From assembly GCA_902611845.1 (NCBI GenBank), contig CACMAX010000003.1, positions 1 through 64,000 on the forward strand: DNA of 64,000 nt, written 5' to 3'. Of the stretch, positions 1 to 8,901 are shown in pieces. The notes beneath the pieces were generated by a model that ran no database searches, was not told the DNA's origin, and saw only the letters and a program-made list of their open reading frames with translations. Numbering within the stretch: position 1 is the first letter of the stretch; each line of letters begins with the position of its first letter. The DNA comes from an uncultured Pelagibacteraceae bacterium. Lineage in GTDB: Bacteria; Pseudomonadota; Alphaproteobacteria; Pelagibacterales; Pelagibacteraceae. Both the position numbers and the translations under genes were made by a program.

Positions 1-225
1 ATAAAATTAAATAAGACAATTATTGAAGAAAAAAAAAAATATACGTCCAAAATATTAGAAACTTTAAATCCATTATTAACAACCTATGTTGAGCAAAAAA
101 AAATAAACTTAGTTGTCGATAAAAAAAATATTTTAGTTGGAATTAAAACATTAGATATAACTAATAATATTCTAGAAATTTTAAATAATGAAGTAAAAAT
201 TAATAATCTATTAAATGCCGAATAA
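1..225 (+). CDS. OmpH/Skp-family periplasmic chaperone, C-terminal fragment
   Basis: This reading frame is open from the first base to a TAA at 223-225 and gives 74 residues, so the gene begins upstream of the window. The end carries the pattern typical of OmpH/Skp proteins: a lysine-rich helix, then a strand reading NLVVDKKNILVG and the ending DITNNILEILN, which resembles the family signature DITxxVIxxLN. Skp escorts outer-membrane proteins across the periplasm. It overlaps lpxD by 11 nt, and the bamA-skp-lpxD order is common in Gram-negative bacteria. The symbol is left blank because only the tail is visible. Confidence 0.75.
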   Translation: MKLNKTIIEEKKKYTSKILETLNPLLTTYVEQKKINLVVDKKNILVGIKTLDITNNILEILNNEVKINNLLNAE

Positions 226-1186
226 TCCTTTTTTTATAAAAGAAACTAATATTTCCTTAAAAAAAATTTTCTATTCACTAGGGATTAAACAAAATAAAAT
301 TAACTCAATTATTAATGATATTAAAGATTTAGAACTTGCTAAAACTAAGGATATATCCTTCTATAATAGTCTTAAATACGAAAATTTGTTAAAAAAAACA
401 AAAGCAAAATTTATATTAACAGAAAAAAAATATCAAAAGCTTGTTAGTAATTATGCATACCCAGTAATGGTTGATAACGTTTTTAAAGCTGTTTCAATCG
501 TTACTCATCTATTTTATCCGAAATCACATCTTGATGCTGTAGATTTTTCAGTAAAAAAACCTGAATTAAAAAAATATAAAAATGTTAAATTTGGATCAAA
601 TGTTTTGTTAGGAAACAATGTAAAAATTGGAAAAAATACTGTAGTCGGCCATAATACAATTATTGAATCAAATGTTATTATTGGAAAAGAATGTGTAATT
701 GGTAGTAATATACTAATCAAAAATACTTATATTGGAAATAGTGTAAGAATTTTAGATGGTACTATTATTGGAAAAAAAGGCTTCGGTTTTTTTCCTGATA
801 GTAATAAAAATATTAGGTATCCTCATATAGGTATGGTTGTTGTTGAGGATAATGTAGAAATTGGTTGTAATAATACAATTGATAGAGGCTCTATATCAAA
901 TACAGTTATTGGTAATAATACTTTTATTGATAATCAGGTGCATATTGCGCATAATGTTAAAATTGGTAAAAATTGCATTATAACTGGTCAAGTAGGTTTT
1001 GCTGGTAGTTCTACCCTTGGTAATAATGTTCAAATTGGTGGTCAAGCTGGTGTTTCTGGTCATGTTAAAATTGGAAATAATGTGAGAATTGGGGGTGGTA
1101 GTGGAGTTTTGAAAAATATACCAGACAATAGTAAAGTGATGGGTTATCCTGCAAAAGATATTAGAAAATTTTTGAAAGATATTTAA
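215..1186 (+). CDS. lpxD: UDP-3-O-acylglucosamine N-acyltransferase (lipid A synthesis)
   Basis: LpxD transfers a 3-hydroxyacyl chain from acyl-ACP to the 2-amino group of UDP-3-O-acylglucosamine, the third step of lipid A synthesis in the cytoplasm. At 323 residues it is close to the usual 340. Residues 1-105 form the uridine-binding N-terminal domain, and about 120-310 are left-handed beta-helix hexapeptide repeats (IGKN, IGNN, IGGG). The likely catalytic histidine is H246 in VHIAHNVKIG. The start overlaps the preceding skp-like gene by 11 nt, and fabZ follows 3 nt after the stop, so this belongs to one lipid A operon. Confidence 0.95.
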   Translation: MPNNPFFIKETNISLKKIFYSLGIKQNKINSIINDIKDLELAKTKDISFYNSLKYENLLKKTKAKFILTEKKYQKLVSNYAYPVMVDNVFKAVSIVTHLFYPKSHLDAVDFSVKKPELKKYKNVKFGSNVLLGNNVKIGKNTVVGHNTIIESNVIIGKECVIGSNILIKNTYIGNSVRILDGTIIGKKGFGFFPDSNKNIRYPHIGMVVVEDNVEIGCNNTIDRGSISNTVIGNNTFIDNQVHIAHNVKIGKNCIITGQVGFAGSSTLGNNVQIGGQAGVSGHVKIGNNVRIGGGSGVLKNIPDNSKVMGYPAKDIRKFLKDI

Positions 1187-1189
1187 CAA

Positions 1190-1642
1190 ATGTCAAATAA
1201 TTTAAACAAAGATCAAATTAAAGAATTGCTTCCACACAGAGAACCAATGTTGCTTATAGATGAATTGATAAATATTAATAAACTGAAATCAGCAACAGCT
1301 ATAGTAAATGTGCGTAAAAATAGTTTTTTTGTTCAAGGACATTTTCCTGATGAACCAGTTATGCCTGGTGTTTTAATTGTTGAAGCTTTTGGTCAAGCTG
1401 CTGCAGCCTTAACTGCTGCAGGAATCGATAAAAAAACTTATGAAAATAAATTAGTATTTTTAATGACTGTAGATAAAGCTAGATTTAGAAATCCAGTGAT
1501 ACCTGATTGTAAATTAGAATTAAATATTGAAGCCATAAGATCACATGGAAGGGTATGGAAATACAAAGGTGAAGCGGTGGTTGATGGAAAAAAAATGGCT
1601 GATGCTCAATGGGCAGCAACAATAGTAGATAGAAAGAAATAA
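1190..1642 (+). CDS. fabZ: 3-hydroxyacyl-ACP dehydratase
   Basis: FabZ dehydrates 3-hydroxyacyl-ACP to trans-2-enoyl-ACP in type II fatty acid elongation, competing with LpxA and LpxD for the same hydroxyacyl-ACP pool. At 150 residues it has normal length. The hot-dog fold active site is visible as GHFPDEPVMPGVLIVEA, with catalytic H51 and E66. The N-terminal LLPHREPMLLID motif is also standard. It sits between lpxD and lpxA as in most Gram-negatives, 3 nt after lpxD and 52 nt before lpxA. Confidence 0.96.
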   Translation: MSNNLNKDQIKELLPHREPMLLIDELININKLKSATAIVNVRKNSFFVQGHFPDEPVMPGVLIVEAFGQAAAALTAAGIDKKTYENKLVFLMTVDKARFRNPVIPDCKLELNIEAIRSHGRVWKYKGEAVVDGKKMADAQWAATIVDRKK

Positions 1643-1694
1643 TCAGTAGTAATTCTTGATAAGCATTAAATCTATAATTTGTTATCAATAAAAT

Positions 1695-2477
1695 GTGATA
1701 CATCCTACAGCAATAATTGATAGTAAATCAAAAATATCTACAAATGTAGAGATTGGCCCATATTGTATTATTGGTCCAGATGTTGAAATAGGACCTAATA
1801 CAAAGTTACATTCGCATATTAATATAATAGGGAACACTAAAATTGGAAGCAATAATGAAATATTTCCTTATGTATCTTTAGGAACTTCTCCACAAGATTT
1901 AAAATTTAAAGGTGAAAAAAATTTTATTATTATAGGAGATAATAATAAACTTAGAGAATACGTTAATATTAATCCAGGTACTTCACTTGGTGGAACAGTT
2001 ACAAAAATAGGCAATAACAATTTATTTATGGTTTACTGTCATATAGCTCATGATTGTAATCTTGGAAATAATATTGTTTTAGCAAATAATGTTCAAGTTG
2101 GAGGCCATGTTGTAATTGAAGATAATGCAATTATTGGTGGAAGTTGTGCAATACATCAATTTTCAAGAATTGGTAATTTAGCAATGATAGGTGGTATGAC
2201 TGGTGTTTTAAGTGATGTAATACCATTTGGTCTCTCACTAGGAAATAGAAACAATTTAGTTGGACTAAATTTAATAGGATTGAGAAGAGCAAAAATACCA
2301 AACGAAGACATAAAATTATTACAAAAGTTTTACAATCTTGTATTTGTTAATCAAAATTTTAGAACGAACATTCAAAATATCAATGTTGAAATGAGAAATA
2401 ATATATATATAAAAAAAATAATCGATTTTATCGAAACCGATAAAAGAAGACCAATATCTCTTCCAGAAAATATTTAA
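1695..2477 (+). CDS. lpxA: UDP-N-acetylglucosamine O-acyltransferase
   Basis: LpxA catalyses the first step of lipid A synthesis, 3-O-acylation of UDP-GlcNAc. The 260-residue protein begins at a GTG codon giving MIHPTAIID, the canonical LpxA start. Hexapeptide repeats cover about residues 1-180, followed by the C-terminal helical domain with GLSLGNRNNLVGLNLIGLRR, typical of the family. H119 in CHIAHDCNLG matches the catalytic histidine. The stop codon overlaps the start of lpxI by one base. Confidence 0.96.
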   Translation: MIHPTAIIDSKSKISTNVEIGPYCIIGPDVEIGPNTKLHSHINIIGNTKIGSNNEIFPYVSLGTSPQDLKFKGEKNFIIIGDNNKLREYVNINPGTSLGGTVTKIGNNNLFMVYCHIAHDCNLGNNIVLANNVQVGGHVVIEDNAIIGGSCAIHQFSRIGNLAMIGGMTGVLSDVIPFGLSLGNRNNLVGLNLIGLRRAKIPNEDIKLLQKFYNLVFVNQNFRTNIQNINVEMRNNIYIKKIIDFIETDKRRPISLPENI

Positions 2478-3268
2478 TGATTGGATTATTTTTAGGTGAA
2501 AATAAATTACCTTTAGAAATTATAAAAAGTATAAAAAAAAAAAAAATCGAATATTTCATAATTGATTTATCAAAAAATAATAAATTCAAAAAAGACCAGA
2601 ATAGTTATTTTATAAGCATAGGAAAATTTGGAAAGATTTTAGAATTAATAAAAAAAAAAAATTGTAAAAAAGTATTGTTTGCTGGAAATATTATCAAGCC
2701 TAGAATATCTAAATTAAAATTGGATATCAAAGGTATATATTATATTCCCAGAATCATTAAAGCATCAAAATTGGGAGATGCGGCAATTTTAAAAGAGCTC
2801 ATAAAAATCTTATTAGAAAATAAAATAAAGGTTATTAAATTAAATACTTATAATCCCGATCTTACTCTTCAAAAAGGATGTTACACTAAATTGAAACCTA
2901 GTAAAATTGATAGATTTACAATTAAAAGAGGTATTCAAATATTAAATAAATCTAATTCATTTAATCATGTTCAGGCATTAGTGATAAATAATAACAAGAT
3001 TGTTTCATTTGAGAAAAGGAAGGGCACTAAACATATGTTAAATTCAATTGTAACTAATAAATTACAAAAAAATCTTTTATTAAAAATGCCCAAATCTAAA
3101 CAGGATTTAAGAGTTGATTTACCAACAATTGGATTAGATACATTAAAGGATAGCAAAAAAGCTAACATTAAAGGAATAGTTGTTAAAGCTGGTCAAAATA
3201 TATTTTTAGATAAACACGAAGCCCTTAAATTTGCTGATAAAAATAATATTTTTGTGATTGCCATATGA
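2477..3268 (+). CDS. lpxI: UDP-2,3-diacylglucosamine pyrophosphatase, LpxI type
   Basis: LpxI (formerly DUF1009) hydrolyses UDP-2,3-diacylglucosamine to lipid X, replacing LpxH in alphaproteobacteria. The 263-residue protein matches the family in length and in its position between lpxA and lpxB. Recognisable stretches are IGLFLGENKLPLEI at the start, FAGNIIKPRI near residue 70, and the C-terminal MPKSKQDLRVDLPTIGLDT with GIVVKAGQNIFLD. It overlaps lpxA by 1 nt and lpxB by 4 nt. Its presence makes the LpxH-like phosphoesterase at 39637 unnecessary for lipid A, which bears on that gene's role. Confidence 0.93.
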   Translation: MIGLFLGENKLPLEIIKSIKKKKIEYFIIDLSKNNKFKKDQNSYFISIGKFGKILELIKKKNCKKVLFAGNIIKPRISKLKLDIKGIYYIPRIIKASKLGDAAILKELIKILLENKIKVIKLNTYNPDLTLQKGCYTKLKPSKIDRFTIKRGIQILNKSNSFNHVQALVINNNKIVSFEKRKGTKHMLNSIVTNKLQKNLLLKMPKSKQDLRVDLPTIGLDTLKDSKKANIKGIVVKAGQNIFLDKHEALKFADKNNIFVIAI

Positions 3269-4392
3269 AAAAAATTTTTATTTTAACAGGTGAGCCATCT
3301 GGTGATAAGTTAGCTTCGGAAGTAATTAAAGAATTAAAAAAAACAAAAAATGATATTCAATATTTATCTGTTGGAGGTCAACATTTAAATTCAAGAGGTA
3401 TTAAATCAATATATGACCAAAAAGATATCACTTATATTGCTTTTACAGACGTTTTATTAAATATTTTTAAAATAAAAAAAAAAATTAATGAAACAGTAAA
3501 AAAAATTTTAGATTTTAATCCAGATATCTTATTTAGTGTTGATAGTCCTGATTTTACTCTTCGTGTTACAAAAGAAATTAAATTAAAAAAACCAAATATT
3601 AAAACTATCCATTTTATTGCCCCAAAAGTTTGGGCTTGGCGAGAGGGTAGAGTTAAAAAAATGAAAAGCTATATAGATCATATTCTTTTATTATTCGATT
3701 TTGAAAAAAAATATTTTGATAAAGAAAAAATTAAAAATACATTTGTTGGTCATCCAATTTTAGATAATTCAAATCATGAAAAGATTGAAATAAAAGAATT
3801 ATTAAAGGGAAAAATTATTTCAATTTTTCCTGGTAGCAGATTATCAGAGTTAAAATCACATACACCTATACTTATCGAATTTATTAAAAAAATGAATAAA
3901 GAAAAAATTGATTATAAATATATTTTTCATGCAAACCATAGATCCAAGGAATATTTATCACAAATTATTAATAAAAATAATTTAAAAAATATTGAACTAA
4001 TTTCAGATGAAAAATTAAAAAATACGATAATTAAAAAATCTATTTTTGCAATTGTTAAATCTGGTACAGTTTCTTTAGAAGTTTGTAAACATAGTGTACC
4101 ATCAATAATAATTTATAAAATGAATTTTCTTAATTTTTTTATAGCTAAATTATTTTTAAAAATTAAATTTGCAAACATGATAAATATTATTAACAATAAA
4201 GAAGTTATTCCTGAACTTCTACAAAATGAATGTAACGCACATGAAATATATAAAGCAGTTAATTATTATTTAAAAAAACCTGATCTTATAAATGAACAAT
4301 TAAAACAAGTTAATAAAACTATTGATGAATTAAGATCGTCTACTTCATCTAGCAAAGAAGCATCTAATATTTTGCTATCTTATTTGGGATAA
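3265..4392 (+). CDS. lpxB: Lipid A disaccharide synthase
   Basis: LpxB is an inverting GT19 glycosyltransferase that joins lipid X to UDP-2,3-diacylglucosamine to form the lipid A disaccharide at the inner membrane. The 375-residue protein has the family start FILTGEPSGDKLA, the central HFIAPKVWAWREGR motif, and the nucleotide-binding half with ISIFPGSRLSELK and VKSGTVSLEV. The 3' end overlaps the 3' end of the convergent gltX gene by 18 nt, so no dedicated terminator separates them. It is the last gene of the operon. Confidence 0.95.
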   Translation: MKKIFILTGEPSGDKLASEVIKELKKTKNDIQYLSVGGQHLNSRGIKSIYDQKDITYIAFTDVLLNIFKIKKKINETVKKILDFNPDILFSVDSPDFTLRVTKEIKLKKPNIKTIHFIAPKVWAWREGRVKKMKSYIDHILLLFDFEKKYFDKEKIKNTFVGHPILDNSNHEKIEIKELLKGKIISIFPGSRLSELKSHTPILIEFIKKMNKEKIDYKYIFHANHRSKEYLSQIINKNNLKNIELISDEKLKNTIIKKSIFAIVKSGTVSLEVCKHSVPSIIIYKMNFLNFFIAKLFLKIKFANMINIINNKEVIPELLQNECNAHEIYKAVNYYLKKPDLINEQLKQVNKTIDELRSSTSSSKEASNILLSYLG

Positions 4393-5769
4393 TCTTTTAG
4401 AAACTTCCTCTTTACCCAAGGAACACAATATATCATAAATACCTGGTCCAAACTTTGATCCTGTTAGGCATATTCTTAATGGTTGTCCAACACCTTTAAA
4501 ATTTGTGTTATTATTTTTTATTAGATTATTAATTATTGGTTCTAATGTTTCTCTAGTGAAATCTGAAAGTTTATTTATATCATCACAAAATAATTTAATA
4601 ATTTTAACTGCTGTTTCATCTAAAAGTTTTTTATCATCATTATCGATTTGTACTTTATCATTTATTAAAAACTTTGAATTTTTATAAATATCTTCCAAAG
4701 TTTTTGCTTTATTTTTTAAGAAATGTAATGAATTTTTTATCTTTTTCTCTGCTAAATCAGGTATTGTTTCTTTGTATTTTTCACAATAATTTTTTAAAAA
4801 ATTAAATAGATCATTTTCATCTATATTTTTGATATAGTATTCATTCATTGAATAAATTCTGCTAATATCCAGTTTTGAGGGTGATTTTCCAATTCCTTCT
4901 AAATTAAAGTATTTTATACTTTCCTCTAAGTCGAAAATTTCCTTATCTTTATATGACCATCCTAATCTTAGAAGATAATTTCTAAGAGCATTAGGCATTA
5001 TTCCAATTTTAGAATAATCATCTAATGTTGATGCATTATCCCTTTTTGAAAGTTTTTTTCCTTCAATAGTATGAATTAGTGGTATATGAGCAAAAGATGG
5101 CACTTTCCAATTCATTGCTTCATAAATTTGCATTTGTTTGAATGTATTTATTTTATGATCATCACCTCTAATTATATGTGTCATACCCATTAAATGATCA
5201 TCCACTGATGCTGATAAATTATATGTAGGCGATCCATCTGCTCTTAATATTACAAAATCTTCAATAGTATTATTTTCTATTTCTATATTTCCCTGTACCA
5301 AATCCTTTAAGATAGATTTTCCTTCAACTTTACTTTTAAATCTAATTACAGGGTCAATTTTTTTTGGAGCATCAATTTCACCTTTATCTCTCCATTTTCT
5401 ATTGTAAATATATGGTATTTTTTTTTGTTTTGCCCTTTTTTTTTGTTCTTCAATTTCATCACTAGAACAATAACATTTATATGCTAAACCTTTTTTTAAT
5501 AATTCATTAGCTACGTTTATGTGATCATCTATTTTATCAGATTGAATATATTCTCTATCCTCATAATTAATTCCTATCCATTTTAACGAAGTAATTATTT
5601 GATTTTTAAATTCATCTTTAGATCTGTCTTTATCTGTATCCTCTATTCTTAGATAAAATTTACCACCTTTATTTTTTGAATAAAGCCAATTAAATAATGC
5701 TGTTCTTACTCCTCCAATGTGCAAAGGTCCGGTTGGTGATGGAGCAAATCTAGTTGCTACAGTTTTCAT
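4375..5769 (-). CDS. gltX: Glutamyl-tRNA synthetase
   Basis: GltX charges tRNA-Glu, and in organisms lacking GlnRS also tRNA-Gln, which would need GatCAB. The 464-residue class I synthetase has the HIGH motif in APSPTGPLHIGGVRTA at about residues 8-23 and the KMSKS equivalent KKLSKRDNAS near residue 243. CYCSSDEIE near residue 98 carries cysteines of the zinc-type insertion region. It lies 19 nt downstream of lexA on the same strand and is likely co-transcribed with it. The 3' end overlaps lpxB convergently. Confidence 0.96.
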   Translation of the reverse strand: MKTVATRFAPSPTGPLHIGGVRTALFNWLYSKNKGGKFYLRIEDTDKDRSKDEFKNQIITSLKWIGINYEDREYIQSDKIDDHINVANELLKKGLAYKCYCSSDEIEEQKKRAKQKKIPYIYNRKWRDKGEIDAPKKIDPVIRFKSKVEGKSILKDLVQGNIEIENNTIEDFVILRADGSPTYNLSASVDDHLMGMTHIIRGDDHKINTFKQMQIYEAMNWKVPSFAHIPLIHTIEGKKLSKRDNASTLDDYSKIGIMPNALRNYLLRLGWSYKDKEIFDLEESIKYFNLEGIGKSPSKLDISRIYSMNEYYIKNIDENDLFNFLKNYCEKYKETIPDLAEKKIKNSLHFLKNKAKTLEDIYKNSKFLINDKVQIDNDDKKLLDETAVKIIKLFCDDINKLSDFTRETLEPIINNLIKNNNTNFKGVGQPLRICLTGSKFGPGIYDILCSLGKEEVSKRLSQIR

Positions 5770-5788
5770 CAGATTTATTTAGACTATT

Positions 5789-6475
5789 TTAGGAAAAGTT
5801 TCTATATAAAGATACTAGAATTCCTTGAACTTTAACTCTATCAGGACCAAATATTTTAGTTTCGTAATTTCTATTAGCACTTTCTAAGGCCACAGTCTTA
5901 CCTTTTCTTCTAATTCTTTTTAGCATTGCTTCGTGATCGTCAATTAAAGCGACAACTATTTTTCCATTTTCAGCTGTATCAACTCTTTTCACAATTACTG
6001 TATCACCATCATTTATTCCAGCCTCAATCATTGAATCTCCTTGCACTTTTAGTCCAAAAAATTCTCCATTTTTCTCAATATTAGAAGGCAAAGGTATTCT
6101 AGAAACTTCGTTTTGAATTGCTTCAACAGGTGTACCTGCAGCAATTTTACCTAATACAGGAATTTCATTTTGATCAGAATTATCTCGATTTGAACTTTCA
6201 TCAAGTCCACCTCTAATTACACTTGGAGAAAAACTGTTATAAATATCATTTGCTGAAGCAGTTTCAGGCAACTTAATAACTTCCAAAGCCCTTGCCTTAT
6301 GAGCTAATCTTTTAATAAAGCCTCTTTCCTCTAAGGCACTAATTAATCTATGAATTCCAGATTTAGACTTCAAGTTAAGTGACTCCTTCATTTCTTCATA
6401 AGAAGGGGACACACCACTAGATCTCAACTTTTTGTTGATAAATAAAAGCAGGTTTTTTTGTTTTTTTGTTAACAT
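5789..6475 (-). CDS. lexA: LexA SOS repressor
   Basis: LexA represses DNA-damage genes and self-cleaves when RecA filaments form. I chose the ATG at 6475 (MLTKKQKNLL), because family members start there; an in-frame codon 18 nt upstream would extend into the operator side. The N-terminal winged helix covers residues 1-70. The cleavage site is the AG of GKIAAGTPVEA, the catalytic serine lies in GDSMIEAGI, and the lysine in EAMLKRI. A GTTC-N7-GTTC operator lies 22 nt upstream, which predicts autoregulation. The length of 228 residues is typical of alphaproteobacterial LexA. Confidence 0.95.
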   Translation of the reverse strand: MLTKKQKNLLLFINKKLRSSGVSPSYEEMKESLNLKSKSGIHRLISALEERGFIKRLAHKARALEVIKLPETASANDIYNSFSPSVIRGGLDESSNRDNSDQNEIPVLGKIAAGTPVEAIQNEVSRIPLPSNIEKNGEFFGLKVQGDSMIEAGINDGDTVIVKRVDTAENGKIVVALIDDHEAMLKRIRRKGKTVALESANRNYETKIFGPDRVKVQGILVSLYRNFS

Positions 6476-6497
6476 AGAACAAATTGTGTACATGCAT

Positions 6498-6512
6498 GTT
6501 CTATAAAAGTTC
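6498..6512. promoter_or_regulatory. Alphaproteobacterial SOS box (LexA operator) of lexA
   Basis: The sequence GTTCTATAAAAGTTC is exactly GTTC-N7-GTTC, the LexA operator known from alphaproteobacteria rather than the CTG-N10-CAG of enterics. It lies 22-37 nt upstream of the chosen lexA ATG, a position that would block its promoter. It supports self-regulation of lexA and an intact SOS circuit in a small genome. Confidence 0.85.
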
Positions 6513-6558
6513 TTTTAATTAAACAAGAGTTAAAACTTTAATAAATTCAACACTTTTT

Positions 6559-7350
6559 TTATAAAATAGAAAAAATATTATTATTTTCTAAATTTTTTAA
6601 AATTGATTCACCAATAAGAAATGTTTTTATTTTAGTTTCTGAGGCTATTTTTAAAACCTCATCTTTATTTTTTATTCCACTCTCTGAAATCAATGGTCCA
6701 CGGTGATTAATTAAAATATTATGAATATCATAGGTTGTATTTATATCTGTTTTAAGTGTTTTTAAATTTCTATTGTTTATCCCTATTAATGCATCTTTGT
6801 ACTTTAAAGATTTTTTGGCCTCATCAATGGTGTGAACTTCAACAATCACAGACATATTAAGTTTTTCAGCTTCTTCATACAACTCATCTGCAGTTTTTTC
6901 ATCAACACCTGCTAAAATTATTAAAATAGCATCTGCACCATAACTTTTAGAGAGATGGACTTGAAATTTATCAACAAAAAAATCTTTACATAATACTGGT
7001 AAATTTATTTTTTGTTTAATTTTACTAATATGAATTAAGTTTCCTAAAAAAAAATCTTCTTCAGTCAAAACAGATAAGCATGTTGCATTATGTTTTAAAT
7101 ATATATCAGCAATTTCAACAGGATTATAATTATCAATAATTATACCAGCTGATGGACTAGCTTTTTTAATCTCCGCAATGATAGAGATTTTATCACGATT
7201 TATATTTTTCAATATTTTTTCTTTAAAATTAATGTAATTTTTTAATTTTGAAATTTTATCTTTTAGAGAATTTATTGAAATATTTTTTTTTAAAATTTGT
7301 ATTTTATCTCTTTTGTTATTAATTATTTCCTTTAATATGTTCTCAGGCAT
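6559..7350 (-). CDS. trpC: Indole-3-glycerol phosphate synthase
   Basis: TrpC closes the indole ring, converting carboxyphenylamino-deoxyribulose phosphate to indole-3-glycerol phosphate. The 263-residue TIM-barrel protein shows IIAEIKKASPSAG near residue 57, LCKDFFVDKFQV near 121, IGINNRNLKTL near 190 and LISESGIKNKDEV near 222, all family signatures with the catalytic lysines and glutamates. It is the last gene of a trpE-G-D-C operon and overlaps trpD by 8 nt. The TrpF domain fused in enterics is absent. Confidence 0.96.
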   Translation of the reverse strand: MPENILKEIINNKRDKIQILKKNISINSLKDKISKLKNYINFKEKILKNINRDKISIIAEIKKASPSAGIIIDNYNPVEIADIYLKHNATCLSVLTEEDFFLGNLIHISKIKQKINLPVLCKDFFVDKFQVHLSKSYGADAILIILAGVDEKTADELYEEAEKLNMSVIVEVHTIDEAKKSLKYKDALIGINNRNLKTLKTDINTTYDIHNILINHRGPLISESGIKNKDEVLKIASETKIKTFLIGESILKNLENNNIFSIL

Positions 7351-8335
7351 TTCTCAAATTTTCTAAATGTAAATATGTTTTTCCTGACAACAGATGATCT
7401 CTTGCTTTTTCATAGGCATGTTTAAAATTATCTTCTCTTTCTGATATTATTAAGCCTGCTGCAGCGTTTAATGATACTGCTTTAGAAAAGTCGTTATCAT
7501 TACCTTTAAATATATCTATAATTTTTTGTGAATTAAATTTTGCGTCATTTCCAACTATTTTATCGAAACCTTCAGCATTTACTTTTAATTCTTTAGGATC
7601 AATAATAATTTCGTTAATTTCTCCATTTCTTAATTGTTTAACAATCGTTTTATCATATGGTGATATTTCATCTAAACCATCGTTGCTATTAACAATCCAA
7701 GCAAATTTTATGTTCAAATCTTTCAAAGCATTAGCAAATATATCTAGAAGTTTTTTATCAAAAACTCCTACAACTTGCCTTTCAACATTAGCTGGACTAC
7801 TCAAAGGTCCTATCATATTAAAAATTGTTCTTTTTCCAATTTTTTTTCTTGTTGGGCCAACATATTTCATTGCACTATGATAATTTGGAGCAAACATAAA
7901 TCCAAAATGATTTTTTTTAATTTGATTTTCAATATCTTTGGCCTCCAAATTGATATTTATTTTTAATTCATCTAAAACATCTGCTGATCCACATTTTGAT
8001 GAAACTGCTTTATTACCATGTTTAGCTACATTAATACCCATACTTGAAAGTAATAATGCGGAAGCAGTAGATATATTTAGAGTATCTTTGCCATCACCAC
8101 CTGTTCCACAGGTATCTATGCAGTCATTTACATTAACTTTTTTCGCTTTATTTCTAAGCACTGAGACACCACCTGCTATTTCTGTTGAAACTACACCCTT
8201 TTTAGAGAGTAGAGTTAAAAAATTATAAATTTCATTATCATTAGCTTTTCCATTCATCAAAATTTCAAAAGCTCCAATACTTTCCTGTAATGTTAAATTT
8301 TCACTTAATTCAAGTTTTTTTAAATATTTTTCCAT
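7343..8335 (-). CDS. trpD: Anthranilate phosphoribosyltransferase
   Basis: TrpD joins anthranilate to PRPP in tryptophan synthesis. The 330-residue protein carries the PRPP-binding CGTGGDGKDTLNIST near residue 78, KHGNKAVSSKCGSADVLD near 105, and GPTRKKIGKRTIFNMIGPL near 162. Length and motifs match the family. It lies one base downstream of trpG and overlaps trpC by 8 nt, consistent with coupled translation. It is a separate gene, not fused to TrpG. Confidence 0.96.
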   Translation of the reverse strand: MEKYLKKLELSENLTLQESIGAFEILMNGKANDNEIYNFLTLLSKKGVVSTEIAGGVSVLRNKAKKVNVNDCIDTCGTGGDGKDTLNISTASALLLSSMGINVAKHGNKAVSSKCGSADVLDELKININLEAKDIENQIKKNHFGFMFAPNYHSAMKYVGPTRKKIGKRTIFNMIGPLSSPANVERQVVGVFDKKLLDIFANALKDLNIKFAWIVNSNDGLDEISPYDKTIVKQLRNGEINEIIIDPKELKVNAEGFDKIVGNDAKFNSQKIIDIFKGNDNDFSKAVSLNAAAGLIISEREDNFKHAYEKARDHLLSGKTYLHLENLRNA

Positions 8336-8899
8336 TTATTTAATAAAATTCTTTAAAATTTTTAAACCGTCTTTAGTCTTTATACTTTCAGGATGAAATT
8401 GTACTCCATGAACATCATAAATTCTATGTTTAACACCCATAATTATTCCATCTAAAGTCATGGCTGTAATTTCTAAATCTTTAGAGAGTGTTTTCCTATC
8501 GATTATTAAACTATGGTATCTAGTCGCCTCAAATATTTTTGGAATTCCTTTTAAAATCCCTATATTTTTTGAAATGATTTTACTTGTTTTCCCATGAACC
8601 AATTCTTTAGCTTGAATAATTTTAGATCCAAATATTTGACCTATAATTTGGTGACCTAAACAAACTCCAAGTATTGGAATTTTATTATACAATTCATTTA
8701 CTATAGATAGACAGTTTCCAGCTTGATCAGGATTACCTGGACCAGGTGATATCACAATTTTATTATATTTTTTCTTTAATATTTCTTTTGTATTAATTTT
8801 ATCATTTCTTACTACGTCTACATTTTGACAAAACTTAGATATGTAATGATATAAATTAAATGTAAAACTATCATAGTTATCAATTAAAATTATTTTCAT
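8336..8899 (-). CDS. trpG: Anthranilate synthase glutamine amidotransferase subunit
   Basis: This class I glutamine amidotransferase supplies ammonia to TrpE, or possibly also to aminodeoxychorismate synthase as in some bacteria that share one PabA/TrpG. The 187 residues include ISPGPGNPDQAG near residue 50, the nucleophile cysteine in ILGVCLGHQIIGQ near 79, and the His-Glu pair in VHGVQFHPESI near 170. It lies 2 nt downstream of trpE in the same operon. Confidence 0.95.
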   Translation of the reverse strand: MKIILIDNYDSFTFNLYHYISKFCQNVDVVRNDKINTKEILKKKYNKIVISPGPGNPDQAGNCLSIVNELYNKIPILGVCLGHQIIGQIFGSKIIQAKELVHGKTSKIISKNIGILKGIPKIFEATRYHSLIIDRKTLSKDLEITAMTLDGIIMGVKHRIYDVHGVQFHPESIKTKDGLKILKNFIK

Positions 8900-8901
8900 A
8901 A

